The notes under the pieces were generated by a model. The model was given only the letters and a program-made list of their open reading frames with translations, was not told the DNA's origin and did no database searches. Source: Kitasatospora sp. MAA19 (lineage in GTDB: Bacteria; Actinomycetota; Actinomycetes; Streptomycetales; Streptomycetaceae). Taken from it: a stretch of DNA of 64,000 nucleotides. Below are positions 56,425 to 64,000 of the stretch, piece by piece. Positions within the stretch are counted from its first letter, which is position 1. The number at the start of each line of letters is the position of its first letter. The stretch is taken from the NCBI RefSeq assembly GCF_029894125.1, contig NZ_JARXYZ010000007.1, positions 1 through 64,000 on the forward strand, in the 5' to 3' direction. The position numbers and the translations under genes are program-made.

Positions 56425-59400
56425 CTACTGCTTCGGCGCGGACCCGCCCGTCGGCGCGGTCGCCGGGGGCGTGGCCGGGGCGGTCGGCTGGACCGGGGCC
56501 GTGGACGGCGGGGTGACCGGGGTGACCGGGGTGGCCGGGGTGCCGCCCGACTGCGCCGGGGGTACGGTCGGCGGCTGGGCCGGCGGGGTGACGGCGTACA
56601 GCTCGACGCCCCACAGCGAGTAGCCGTACTTGGTGGCCCGGGTCACGCCCTGCACCCGGAGGAACCGGGCGCCGGCCGCGTCGAAGCGCACGGTCTCGTC
56701 GCCGCCCTTGCCGTTGTCCACCGTCGCCGCGTCGGTCCAGGTGGTCCCGTCCGCCGAGACCTGGAGCTTGTACGAGGCGGCGTACGCGGCCTGCCAGTGC
56801 AGCACCGCCGCGCCCAGGTGGGCGGCCTGCGGCAGTTCCAGCTGCACCCAGGCGTCGTCCTTGGCGGGGGAGGACCAGCGGGTCTTCGGGTCGCCGTCGG
56901 CGACCGCCGAGGCGGGGAAGTTGGCCGTCTCGTCGCCCGAGGAGGTCGCCTTGGCGCCGAGCGCCAGGTCCGGCCCGCCGGTCGGCGGCACCACGTGCAC
57001 CTGGAGCACCTGCTTCACCGTGGTGGTGCCGGCCACGAACTGCACCGGCACCTGGTACGTCCCGGACGGCGTCCCGGGGGCGGCGCTGACCAGCAGCGGC
57101 ACGCCCACCCGGCCGCCGCGCGGCACGGTCACCCCGCTCGCCGGGGCCACGGTCAGGCCCTTGGCGGCGGCCGGCACCTCGGTGCGCAGCTCGCCGCTGG
57201 TCCCCTCGGGGCGCCCGGCCTCGACGGTGGCCCGGGTCTGGGCGGGCGCGGCCGCACCGGTCACCACGTCCAGGGCCGGGTCGGACAGGCTGAGCCGGGC
57301 CGCCGGGACGTCCGAGTACCAGGGGATCACCTGGTTGACCACCGGCGGGTCGCCGCCCGGCTTCCAGGCCAGCCGGAACGCGTCGGCGACCTGCCCGCCG
57401 GCCGGCAGCTCGTTGTAGCCGGGCTGCACGGTGCCGATGTCCGTCCAGCCGCCGTCCGGCCGGCGCACCGAGACGGTGGCGGTGGCGTGCACGCTCGGGT
57501 CGGTGAGCACGGTGAGCCGGTCGAGCGGACGGGCGGTGCCCAGCTCGACGGTGAGCGGCTCGTCCTGCGCGGTCGGCGGCTTGGCGGCCCGGTACGCGGT
57601 GTCCGGGTTGCCGTCCAGCACCGAGGCCACCGAGGAGCCGGGCAGCGCGTCGGGGCCGCCGGTGACGCTGGCCGGGGCGTCGTCGGGCGCGGTGACGCTG
57701 AACTCGCGCACCGCGACGGCGGTCTTCTGGGCGGCGGTGGCCCGCAGCCGGACGGCCCGCACCACCGTGCCGGCCGGCAGGCGGGCGCTGACCGTCTTCT
57801 GGTTCCTGACCGTGGTGAGCGGCTGCCAGCCGCCCTCGCCGGTGGTGTACTCCAGCACGCCGTCGCGGATGTAGTCGTCGACCGCGTTCTCGCCGTCCGG
57901 CCCGCCGCCCCAGGAGCCCATCAGCACGGTGACGGAGCCGACCGGACGTCCGCCGCCGAGGTCCACGCCGACCGCGTCGCCGGGCTGCGGGGGAGCGGAG
58001 CTCCAGTAGAAGGTGTCGGCCACGCCGTCGGTCATCAGCGCGGGCAGGTGGTCCTGCGCGGTGCCCATGGTGGTGGTCGGGGTGACCCCGCCGCCGACCA
58101 CGCCGGCCCAGTTGTCGGCGGCCCGGACGGCGCGCTCCAGGAACGGTCCGAGCACGCCCGCGCCGATCGTGGCGGGGCTCTGGACGAGCTGCTCGCGCAG
58201 CCGGTTGAGCTGCACCCGGGCCTTCCAGGCGGCCGCGCCGTCGCCGCCGTGCTGGGCCAGCAGCATGTCCAGCGCGGCCTGCCCGGCCTGCCCGTAGTCG
58301 CGCAGCGGGGCGAGCCAGGGGGCGGCCTCGGCGGCGAGCTGGGCGGTGGCCTGGGTGCCGGTGAGGGTCTGCTGGGCGGTGGCCATCGCGGCGAAGGCCT
58401 CGCGCAGCGGCGCGGCCGCCTCTATCAGCTTGGCGAGGTCCGGCGCGGTGCCCGAGGTGGGTTCGGCGTTGGCCCAGAACCGGTCGAGCAGCGGCGTCAG
58501 GTAGCCGGACTCCTGCGCGGACAGCGGCGAGGAGGAGCTGTTGCCGGCCAGCGCGGTGACCGCGGACAGGGCACTGCCGACGGGCGTGCTGCCGGCACCG
58601 GTCGGGCCGGCGAGCGAGCGCACCGCGGCCTGCCAGGAGTCCTCCGGCTTGTAGCCGGTCGGGTTCCAGGCGAAGTCGCCGGCCGTGGCGAGGGCGATCC
58701 GGGAGGCCACCGGCTGCTGCATGGCGCCGGTGAGCATCACCGCCGAGCGGGTGGCCAGTTCCGGCTCGCGCCCGGTGTAGGCGCCGAGGAAGAGCCGGTC
58801 CGGGCTGGCGTCGTTGACCGGGTAGTTGTCCATGGTGACCAGCGGATGCCCGTACAGGGCACCGGTGTCGGCGGCCTGGGCGCCGGTGATCTTCTCCGGG
58901 ATCACCCCGACCCCGCTCCAGGCCACCTGCACCCCGTCCGGCAGCGCCGCGGCCAGCGCCTTGCGGTACGGCGTGGCGCCCTGCTGGTGGTACTCGGTGG
59001 GCACGACGGACAGCGGGGCCAGGCCCGGGTTCTTCGCGATCAGCCGGTCCTGCACCTTCCTGACCAGCTCGGCCTGCGCCTTGGCGGCCGCGGCGGGCCC
59101 GGTGCCGTACTCGTCGCGGTCGTCACCGCAGTGCCACTCGTCGTAGCTGACGTCCAGGAACTGCAGCTGGAAGGCCGTGAAGCCGAGCTTGCGCAGCCCG
59201 TCCAGCTTGGCCACCAGGGCGTCCACGTCCTTGCCGGAGCTGAAGCAGAGCGACTGGCCCGGGTCGATCGCGTAGCCGAGGGTGACGTGGTTCTGCCGGG
59301 CGCGGCCGCCCAGCTCGCGCAGCTCGTCGGTCCGGGCGGCCGGGTAGGCGTCGCGCCAGCGGGAGAGCCGGAACGGGTCGTCGCCGGGGGCGTAGAGGTA

Positions 59401-60429
59401 GAAGTTCTGCTTGGAGCGGCCGAGGAAGTCGACCTGGTCGAGCCGCTGCTGCGCGGTCCACGGGGTGCCGTAGAACGCCTCCGCGGTGCCGCGCACCGGC
59501 GCGCCGCTCGGCCAGTCCCGCAGCGTGATCCCGGGCAGGCCGAGCCCGGCGGCGCCCGGTGCCTGCCCCTGCCCGGCCGGTACGGCGGCGAGCAGCTGGC
59601 GCAGGCTCTGCGCGGCGTAGAAGGTGCCCGCCGCGTCCGCGCCCGCCAGCACCACCACGCCGTACGTCCCGCCGCCCTGGGCGGGCAGCTGGCCGGCCGA
59701 CAGCACGTACCCGCCGGCCGGCAGGCCCGCGGTCGAGGGCGCGGCGCCGTTCTTGCCGCCGGCCGCGGCGGACAGCTCGCTCAGCGCCCGGTCCACCGCG
59801 CCGTCGGCGCCCTCGGCCGGCCCGCCGACGTACACCACCAGCGATCCGGCGGCCGGCGTCCCGGCGTCGGGCCGCGGCGTCACGTCCGTCGCCCCGGCGA
59901 CGCCCAGCACCTCGTGGACGGCGTCGACCGCGCCGCGGTCGACCTTCGGCGCGGGCACCAGCGTCACCGCGGCCGGCACCGCGACCGGCTTCCCGGCCAC
60001 CGTCTGCTCCTGCGGCCGGGGGAACACCTGCGGGTTCGTCACGCTCCCCAGCGGCGTCTGCGGCGCGCTGCTCACCACGTCCGGCCCCGTCGCCGCGTAC
60101 GCCGCCGCGGACGGCACCGGCCCGGCCAGCAGCCCGCCGACCACCGCCGCCGCCACGACACCCGCCGCGATCTGCAGGGTCCGCCGCCCCGGCAGCCCAG
60201 CCGCCCGCCCGGCCCGTTCCGCCCGCACCGACGCCAACAGCGGTTCCGTCCCCTTGAGGTCGGCGATCAGCCGGTCCGCCGTCTTCGGCGCCAGCTGACG
60301 GCACGTCCGCGCCGTGGCCCGCCGCGCCGCCAGCGCCGTCGGGTGGTACAACACCTCCCGCAGCGCCGCACTCTGCTCCAGCTGCTGCCGCAGCCGCCGC
60401 CCGGCCACAACGGACACTCGGGCTTGCAC
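56425..60429 (-). CDS. Membrane-anchored GH84-like beta-N-acetylglucosaminidase with CBM32-like domains
   Basis: A 1,334-residue protein. An 82-residue Arg-rich cytoplasmic segment precedes a hydrophobic helix (about 84-105). A GH20-like N-terminal domain then leads to the TIM-barrel region (about 290-600), with GTAEAFYGTPWT and the putative catalytic segment FLDVSYDEWH (Asp426, Asp430). Later come beta-sandwich domains, one at the C-terminus with the F5/8 type C pattern (ATSSGDETANFPASAVADGDPKTRW region, cut here to its key residues Trp and Asp), and a Pro/Thr tail. GTG at 60429 has GAGGAGG 5 bases upstream. It likely trims N-acetylglucosaminides at the cell surface. The helix could be an uncleaved anchor. 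Confidence 0.87.
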   Translation of the reverse strand: MQARVSVVAGRRLRQQLEQSAALREVLYHPTALAARRATARTCRQLAPKTADRLIADLKGTEPLLASVRAERAGRAAGLPGRRTLQIAAGVVAAAVVGGLLAGPVPSAAAYAATGPDVVSSAPQTPLGSVTNPQVFPRPQEQTVAGKPVAVPAAVTLVPAPKVDRGAVDAVHEVLGVAGATDVTPRPDAGTPAAGSLVVYVGGPAEGADGAVDRALSELSAAAGGKNGAAPSTAGLPAGGYVLSAGQLPAQGGGTYGVVVLAGADAAGTFYAAQSLRQLLAAVPAGQGQAPGAAGLGLPGITLRDWPSGAPVRGTAEAFYGTPWTAQQRLDQVDFLGRSKQNFYLYAPGDDPFRLSRWRDAYPAARTDELRELGGRARQNHVTLGYAIDPGQSLCFSSGKDVDALVAKLDGLRKLGFTAFQLQFLDVSYDEWHCGDDRDEYGTGPAAAAKAQAELVRKVQDRLIAKNPGLAPLSVVPTEYHQQGATPYRKALAAALPDGVQVAWSGVGVIPEKITGAQAADTGALYGHPLVTMDNYPVNDASPDRLFLGAYTGREPELATRSAVMLTGAMQQPVASRIALATAGDFAWNPTGYKPEDSWQAAVRSLAGPTGAGSTPVGSALSAVTALAGNSSSSPLSAQESGYLTPLLDRFWANAEPTSGTAPDLAKLIEAAAPLREAFAAMATAQQTLTGTQATAQLAAEAAPWLAPLRDYGQAGQAALDMLLAQHGGDGAAAWKARVQLNRLREQLVQSPATIGAGVLGPFLERAVRAADNWAGVVGGGVTPTTTMGTAQDHLPALMTDGVADTFYWSSAPPQPGDAVGVDLGGGRPVGSVTVLMGSWGGGPDGENAVDDYIRDGVLEYTTGEGGWQPLTTVRNQKTVSARLPAGTVVRAVRLRATAAQKTAVAVREFSVTAPDDAPASVTGGPDALPGSSVASVLDGNPDTAYRAAKPPTAQDEPLTVELGTARPLDRLTVLTDPSVHATATVSVRRPDGGWTDIGTVQPGYNELPAGGQVADAFRLAWKPGGDPPVVNQVIPWYSDVPAARLSLSDPALDVVTGAAAPAQTRATVEAGRPEGTSGELRTEVPAAAKGLTVAPASGVTVPRGGRVGVPLLVSAAPGTPSGTYQVPVQFVAGTTTVKQVLQVHVVPPTGGPDLALGAKATSSGDETANFPASAVADGDPKTRWSSPAKDDAWVQLELPQAAHLGAAVLHWQAAYAASYKLQVSADGTTWTDAATVDNGKGGDETVRFDAAGARFLRVQGVTRATKYGYSLWGVELYAVTPPAQPPTVPPAQSGGTPATPVTPVTPPSTAPVQPTAPATPPATAPTGGSAPKQ

Positions 60430-60677
60430 AGGGGCCTCCTCGCCAGGCCTGGACCACATCGCCGCCACCCCACCAGCTACCCAAACCCGGTGTCAACGTC
60501 ACCGACTGCTATGCCCGCTTTACCCCGATTGGCGAATTCGGTGAAGCCGCCGTGAGAGCGCCCGGCACCCGACCGATCCATCCGCGCGCTCGTGTCGCGC
60601 AGCGTCGTCGGGCCGTCACACGGGTAGGACTGTGGTCGTCCTGACCAGGCGTTGCCGAGACATCGCAGGAGCCGCGA

Positions 60678-62804
60678 GTGGCCGCTTATCTCGACCGTGA
60701 CGGAGCCGACGGGCTGAGGGTACCGGCGCAGGACGCGCCACCACCGCCGGCGGAGCTGGTGGCGCTGGCGCAGGCGTACGGGGTGGACACCCGGAATCCG
60801 GGTCCGGGGGGTCCGGCCGTGGGGGCCCGGACGCTGGTCGCGGTGCTGGGGGCACTGGGGGTGGCGGCGGGGACGCCGGAGGAGGCGCGGGAGGCGCTGG
60901 AGCGTCACCGGGCCGAGCAGCAGGCCCGGTTGCTGCCGCCGTGCGTGGTGGTGCGGGCCGGGCGGCGGACGGCGCTGGACGTGCCGGCCGACGCGCGGCT
61001 GCACGTGGCGCTGGAGGACGGCGGGGTGTGGGAGCTGCCGCGCGGGCACTCGCACTGGCTGCCGGCCGACCTGCCGCTCGGCCGACACGTCCTCAGGGCC
61101 GAGACGGGCGAGGGCAAGAGCGAGGCGGCGCTGATCGTCGCCCCCGAGAAGCTGCCCGCGCTCCCCGGCCGCGGCTGGGGGTTCCTCGCCCAGCTGTACT
61201 CCGTCCTGTCCGACCGCTCCTGGGGCATGGGCGACCTCGGCGACCTCGCCGAACTGGCGCAGTGGGCGGGCGCCGGCCTCGGCGCGGGCTTCGTCCAGAT
61301 CAACCCGCTGCACCAGGCGCTGCCCACCGCCCCCGCCGACCCGTCCCCCTACCGCCCCTCCTCCCGCCGCTTCGCCGACCCGGTGCACCTGCGGGTCGAG
61401 GCGGTGCCCGAGTACGCCTACCTGACGGGCGACCAGCGGGCCGAGGCGGAGGAACTGGGCCGCCGGGCCGCCCGGCTGCGCGACGAGGTGCTGGCGCACG
61501 ACGGCCTGATCGACCGGGACGCCGTCTGGGCGCTCAAGCGCGAGGCGCTGGAACTGCTGCACGAGGTGCCGCGCGGGGCCGGCCGCCAGGCCGCGTACGA
61601 GGCGTACCAGCGCCGGGAGGGCGACTGGCTGCGCCGGCACGCGCTGTGGAACGCGCTCGCCGAGGTGCACGGCGCCGACTGGCACGGCTGGCCGAAGGGG
61701 CTGCGTCACCCGGACGGCCCACAGGTCGGCCAGGCCGCGCGGGACCTCGCCGACCGGGTCGAGTTCCACCGCTGGCTCGCCTGGCAGGTCGACCAGCAGC
61801 TCGGCGACGCCCAGCGCGCGGCCCGCCGGGCCGGCATGCCGGTGGGCCTGATCCACGACCTGGCCGTCGGCGTCCACCCGGACGGTGCCGACGCCTGGGC
61901 GCTCCAGGACGTCCTGGCCGGCGGCATCTCGGTCGGCGCCCCGCCGGACGCCTTCAACGCCCACGGCCAGGACTGGGGCCTGCCGCCCTGGCGCCCGGAC
62001 GCGCTGGCCGCAGCCGGCTACGCCCCGTACGCGGAGCTGCTGCGCTCGGCGGCCCGGCACGCGGGGGCGATCCGGATCGACCACGTGATGGGCCTGTTCC
62101 GGCTCTGGTGGGTGCCGGACGGCCACCCGCCGACCGAGGGCGCGTACGTCCGCTACGACGCGGAGGCGATGCTCGGCGTGCTGGCCCTGGAGGCGCACCG
62201 GGCCGGGACGGCGGTGATCGGCGAGGACCTGGGCACGGTGGAGCCGGGCGTCCGGGAGGAGCTGGCGGCGCGCGGCATCCTGGGGACGTCGGTGCTCTGG
62301 TTCGAGCGGGACTGGCAGGCGGGGGGCGAGATCCTCGCCCCGGACCGCTGGCGCCCGGGCTGCCTGGCTACCCTCACCACCCACGACCTGCCGAGCACCG
62401 CGGCCCGGCTCTCCGGCGAGCACGTCGAGCTGCGGCACCGGCTCGGGCTGCTGGCCCGTCCGCTGGGCGAGGAGCAGGAGGAGGCGGCGGCCGAGCTGGC
62501 GGACTGGCGGGCCGAGCTGACCCGGCGGGGGCTGCTCACACCGGGCGAGCCGCTGTCGATGCCGGTGCTGTACCGCTTCCTGCGCTCGACCCCGGCGGAG
62601 CTGGTCGGGGTCTGGCTGCCGGACCTGGTCGGCGACCCGCGTCCGCAGAACCTGCCCGGCACCTGGGACCAGTACCCGAACTGGCGCCTGCCGGTCGCCG
62701 ACCACGCCGGCGACCCGGTCACCCTCGACCGCCTGGCCGCCACCCCGGCCGCCCGCCTGCTCGCCCACCTGCTGGCCCCGCCCGGGCCCCACCCGTCGGT
62801 CTGA
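60678..62804 (+). CDS. malQ: 4-alpha-glucanotransferase (amylomaltase)
   Basis: A 708-residue GH77 enzyme that moves alpha-1,4-glucan segments between acceptors in maltodextrin and glycogen metabolism. The catalytic residues are Asp468 (nucleophile, in IRIDHVMGLFR), Glu516 (acid/base, in IGEDLG) and Asp570 (in TTHDLPST). Their spacing of 48 and 54 fits the family. A helical, Pro-rich N-terminal extension of about 160 residues is typical of actinobacterial MalQ. GTG start with AGGAG 6 bases upstream. It stands alone, divergent from the GH84-like gene. Confidence 0.95.
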   Translation: MAAYLDRDGADGLRVPAQDAPPPPAELVALAQAYGVDTRNPGPGGPAVGARTLVAVLGALGVAAGTPEEAREALERHRAEQQARLLPPCVVVRAGRRTALDVPADARLHVALEDGGVWELPRGHSHWLPADLPLGRHVLRAETGEGKSEAALIVAPEKLPALPGRGWGFLAQLYSVLSDRSWGMGDLGDLAELAQWAGAGLGAGFVQINPLHQALPTAPADPSPYRPSSRRFADPVHLRVEAVPEYAYLTGDQRAEAEELGRRAARLRDEVLAHDGLIDRDAVWALKREALELLHEVPRGAGRQAAYEAYQRREGDWLRRHALWNALAEVHGADWHGWPKGLRHPDGPQVGQAARDLADRVEFHRWLAWQVDQQLGDAQRAARRAGMPVGLIHDLAVGVHPDGADAWALQDVLAGGISVGAPPDAFNAHGQDWGLPPWRPDALAAAGYAPYAELLRSAARHAGAIRIDHVMGLFRLWWVPDGHPPTEGAYVRYDAEAMLGVLALEAHRAGTAVIGEDLGTVEPGVREELAARGILGTSVLWFERDWQAGGEILAPDRWRPGCLATLTTHDLPSTAARLSGEHVELRHRLGLLARPLGEEQEEAAAELADWRAELTRRGLLTPGEPLSMPVLYRFLRSTPAELVGVWLPDLVGDPRPQNLPGTWDQYPNWRLPVADHAGDPVTLDRLAATPAARLLAHLLAPPGPHPSV

Positions 62805-62939
62805 ACCCGTCCGGTTGTCGAGCGCCCCCGTCCCCGACCGGCCGACCCGGCCCCCACCTGCGCCCCCGGCCCCGAACCCCGTGCCCGAAGGGCCGACCCC
62901 GGCGCGCGGGGGCGCGTAAGGGGCGGGTAAGTTGGAAAC

Positions 62940-63167
62940 GTGGACAAGAGGAACGCTTTGCGAGCCGGCGCGGTCTCCGCAACGGTCACGCTGATGATGC
63001 TGCTGTCGTCGCCCGCCATGGCCGTCACCCGGGACGACGGCGACGACCCGGGGGCCGGCCTGAGCGTCGGCCAGACCATCGGTCTGTACGTGCTGATCCC
63101 GATCGCCGCCTTCGTGATCATCGCCGCCCTCGCGGGCCTGCCGTACGGCAAGGGCAAGAAGAAGTAA
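62940..63167 (+). CDS. Small two-helix membrane protein
   Basis: A 75-residue protein. A signal-like helix (about 9-27, ending SSPAMA) is followed by a short acidic stretch (TRDDGDDPGAG), a second helix (about 44-66) and a Lys-rich tail (GKGKKK). The GTG start has only a weak ribosome site (GGAAAC). This type of tiny protein is common and conserved in streptomycetes without known role. It is followed by a strong terminator. Confidence 0.82.
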   Translation: MDKRNALRAGAVSATVTLMMLLSSPAMAVTRDDGDDPGAGLSVGQTIGLYVLIPIAAFVIIAALAGLPYGKGKKK

Positions 63168-63191
63168 CCGCCGCGTCCACCAGGACCGCAC

Positions 63192-63240
63192 AAGCCTCGA
63201 AGGGGCACCGGATCTCTCCGGTGCCCCTTCGAGGCTTTTC
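63192..63240. terminator. Strong bidirectional terminator
   Basis: A perfect 21-bp stem (63192-63212 with 63217-63237) with 4-base loop followed by TTTT-like end, placed between the small membrane protein and the convergent aminopeptidase gene, whose stop codon is 18 bases away. Confidence 0.9.
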
Positions 63241-63254
63241 AGCGGGTCAGCCGG

Positions 63255-64000
63255 TCAGCGGGCGCCCGCCGCCCGGTCGACCACCTGGGCCTTGAGCGCG
63301 CGCTCGATCCCGGCCCGGGCCTCGACGACCTGGCGCCGCAGCGCCGGCGCCGGCTCGGCCTCGGCCAGCCACGCGTCGGTCGCGTCCACCGTCGCCTGCG
63401 TGACCTGCAGCGACGGGTACAGCCCGCCGATGATCTGCTGCGAGATCTCGTGGCTGCGGGTCTCCCAGATGTCCTTGACGGCCGCGAAGTACTTGGCCGC
63501 GTACGGGGCGAGCAGCTCGCGCTGGTCGCTCTGCTGGAAGCCGGCGATGGTCGCTTCCTGGACGTAGTTGGTGAGGGTGTCCGACTCGACGACGGCGGCC
63601 CAGGCCTCGGCCTTGGCCTCGGCGGTGGGCCGGGCGGCGCGGCAGGTGGCGGCGTGCTCCTGGCCGGCCGCGGTGTTGTCGCGGGCCAGCTCGGCCGTGA
63701 CGGCGGCCTCGTCGGCGCGGCCGGTGGCGCAGAGCCGGGTGAGCAGGCTCCAGCGCAGCTCGGTGTCGACGGCGAGGCCCTTGATCTCGGCGGTGCCGTC
63801 GAGCAGGCCGTCGAGCAGGCCGAGCTGCCCGTCGGTGCGGGCGACGGAGGCCAGGGTGCGGGCCCAGGCGAGCTGGTGGTCGCTGCCGGGTTCGGCGGCG
63901 CGCAGGTGCTCCTCGGCGGCGGCGGCCCACCGGGCGAGGCCCTGCTCGCGCCAGCCGGGGTCGGTGTAGGCGTCGAGGGCGAGCCTGACCTGGCGCTGCA
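63255..64000 (-). CDS. pepN: Aminopeptidase N, C-terminal fragment (runs off window)
   Basis: The reverse strand encodes a 248-codon open frame ending in TGA at 63257-63255, with no start codon needed inside the window. The translation (GWREQGLARWAAAAEEHLR early, then LRWSLLTRLCATGRADEAAV and WETRSHEISQQIIGGLYPSL) is the helical ERAP1-like C-terminal domain of actinobacterial aminopeptidase N. The catalytic HEXXH zinc domain lies outside the window. Other frames here (for example 63247-63930 -) are Arg/Pro-rich shadows. Assignment is by remembered family pattern. Confidence 0.85.
   Translation of the reverse strand, partial: QRQVRLALDAYTDPGWREQGLARWAAAAEEHLRAAEPGSDHQLAWARTLASVARTDGQLGLLDGLLDGTAEIKGLAVDTELRWSLLTRLCATGRADEAAVTAELARDNTAAGQEHAATCRAARPTAEAKAEAWAAVVESDTLTNYVQEATIAGFQQSDQRELLAPYAAKYFAAVKDIWETRSHEISQQIIGGLYPSLQVTQATVDATDAWLAEAEPAPALRRQVVEARAGIERALKAQVVDRAAGAR

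Noticed and set aside
56341..60555. Plus-strand 1,404-codon frame opposite the GH84-like gene
   Set aside because: Shadow frame; no domains and antisense to a gene with signal helix and catalytic domain.
63247..63930. Minus-strand 227-codon frame at the right edge
   Set aside because: Arg/Pro-rich shadow; the neighbouring frame ending at 63255 encodes the aminopeptidase N C-terminal domain.

Overview
The window is very G+C rich throughout, with GC-saturated third codon positions and frequent GTG starts. Its gene content (a large NRPS, type II PKS-like ketosynthases, DrrAB-type exporters, ROK and GntR regulators, an actinobacterial MscS and HNH protein) points to a chromosome of Streptomycetaceae (Streptomyces, Kitasatospora or a close relative). 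The genus cannot be settled from the sequence. No rRNA, tRNA, CRISPR array or intact insertion sequence was found.

Region 1 (1-18.6 kb, all +) is one edge of a biosynthetic gene cluster. It holds the 3' part of an NRPS (A-PCP-E, C-A-PCP, C-A-nMT-PCP, C-A-PCP-TE), then an acyl carrier protein, a ketosynthase, a chain-length-factor-like partner without the active-site cysteine, a FabG-type ketoreductase and a cytochrome P450. The discrete ACP/KS/CLF/KR set is the hallmark of the highly reducing type II PKSs that make polyene or cinnamoyl-type acyl groups, so the likely product is an acylated peptide ending in X(D)-X-N-methylGly-Val. Region 2 (18.9-24.6 kb) holds a leftward operon of a ribbon-helix-helix HicB-like protein, a DUF4097 protein and a DrrAB-type ABC exporter, with a striking helically phased TGACGTCA array over its promoter. 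A type II thioesterase and an Rnl2-type RNA ligase then run rightward. The thioesterase and exporter fit proofreading and self-protection for the NRPS.

Region 3 (25-30.5 kb) has an HSL-type esterase, an AurF-type diiron oxygenase next to a ferredoxin-ferredoxin reductase fusion (a probable oxidase and its electron donor), several palindromic operators, a small ORF and a SAM methyltransferase. Region 4 (30.8-38.7 kb, -) is a three-gene locus: a 1,620-residue AAA-type DNA repair ATPase, a flotillin (YqiK-like) and a membrane OB-fold protein (YqiJ-like) with an extreme His/Gly-rich loop. Region 5 (38.9-46.6 kb) holds a PucR/CdaR-type regulator, a GntR regulator divergent from a tyrosine phosphatase with a perfect 22-bp palindrome between them, an ABC exporter divergent from a NarL-type two-component system, and a lipoprotein.

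Region 6 (46.7-53.8 kb, -) is a carbohydrate locus: ROK regulator, lipoprotein sugar-binding protein, two permeases, a GH4 glycosidase and a BadF/NAGK-type kinase. Region 7 (54-64 kb) is conserved chromosomal backbone: MscS channel, HNH endonuclease, a large membrane-anchored GH84/CBM32-like protein, 4-alpha-glucanotransferase (malQ), a small membrane protein and the 3' end of an aminopeptidase N gene, which runs off the window edge.
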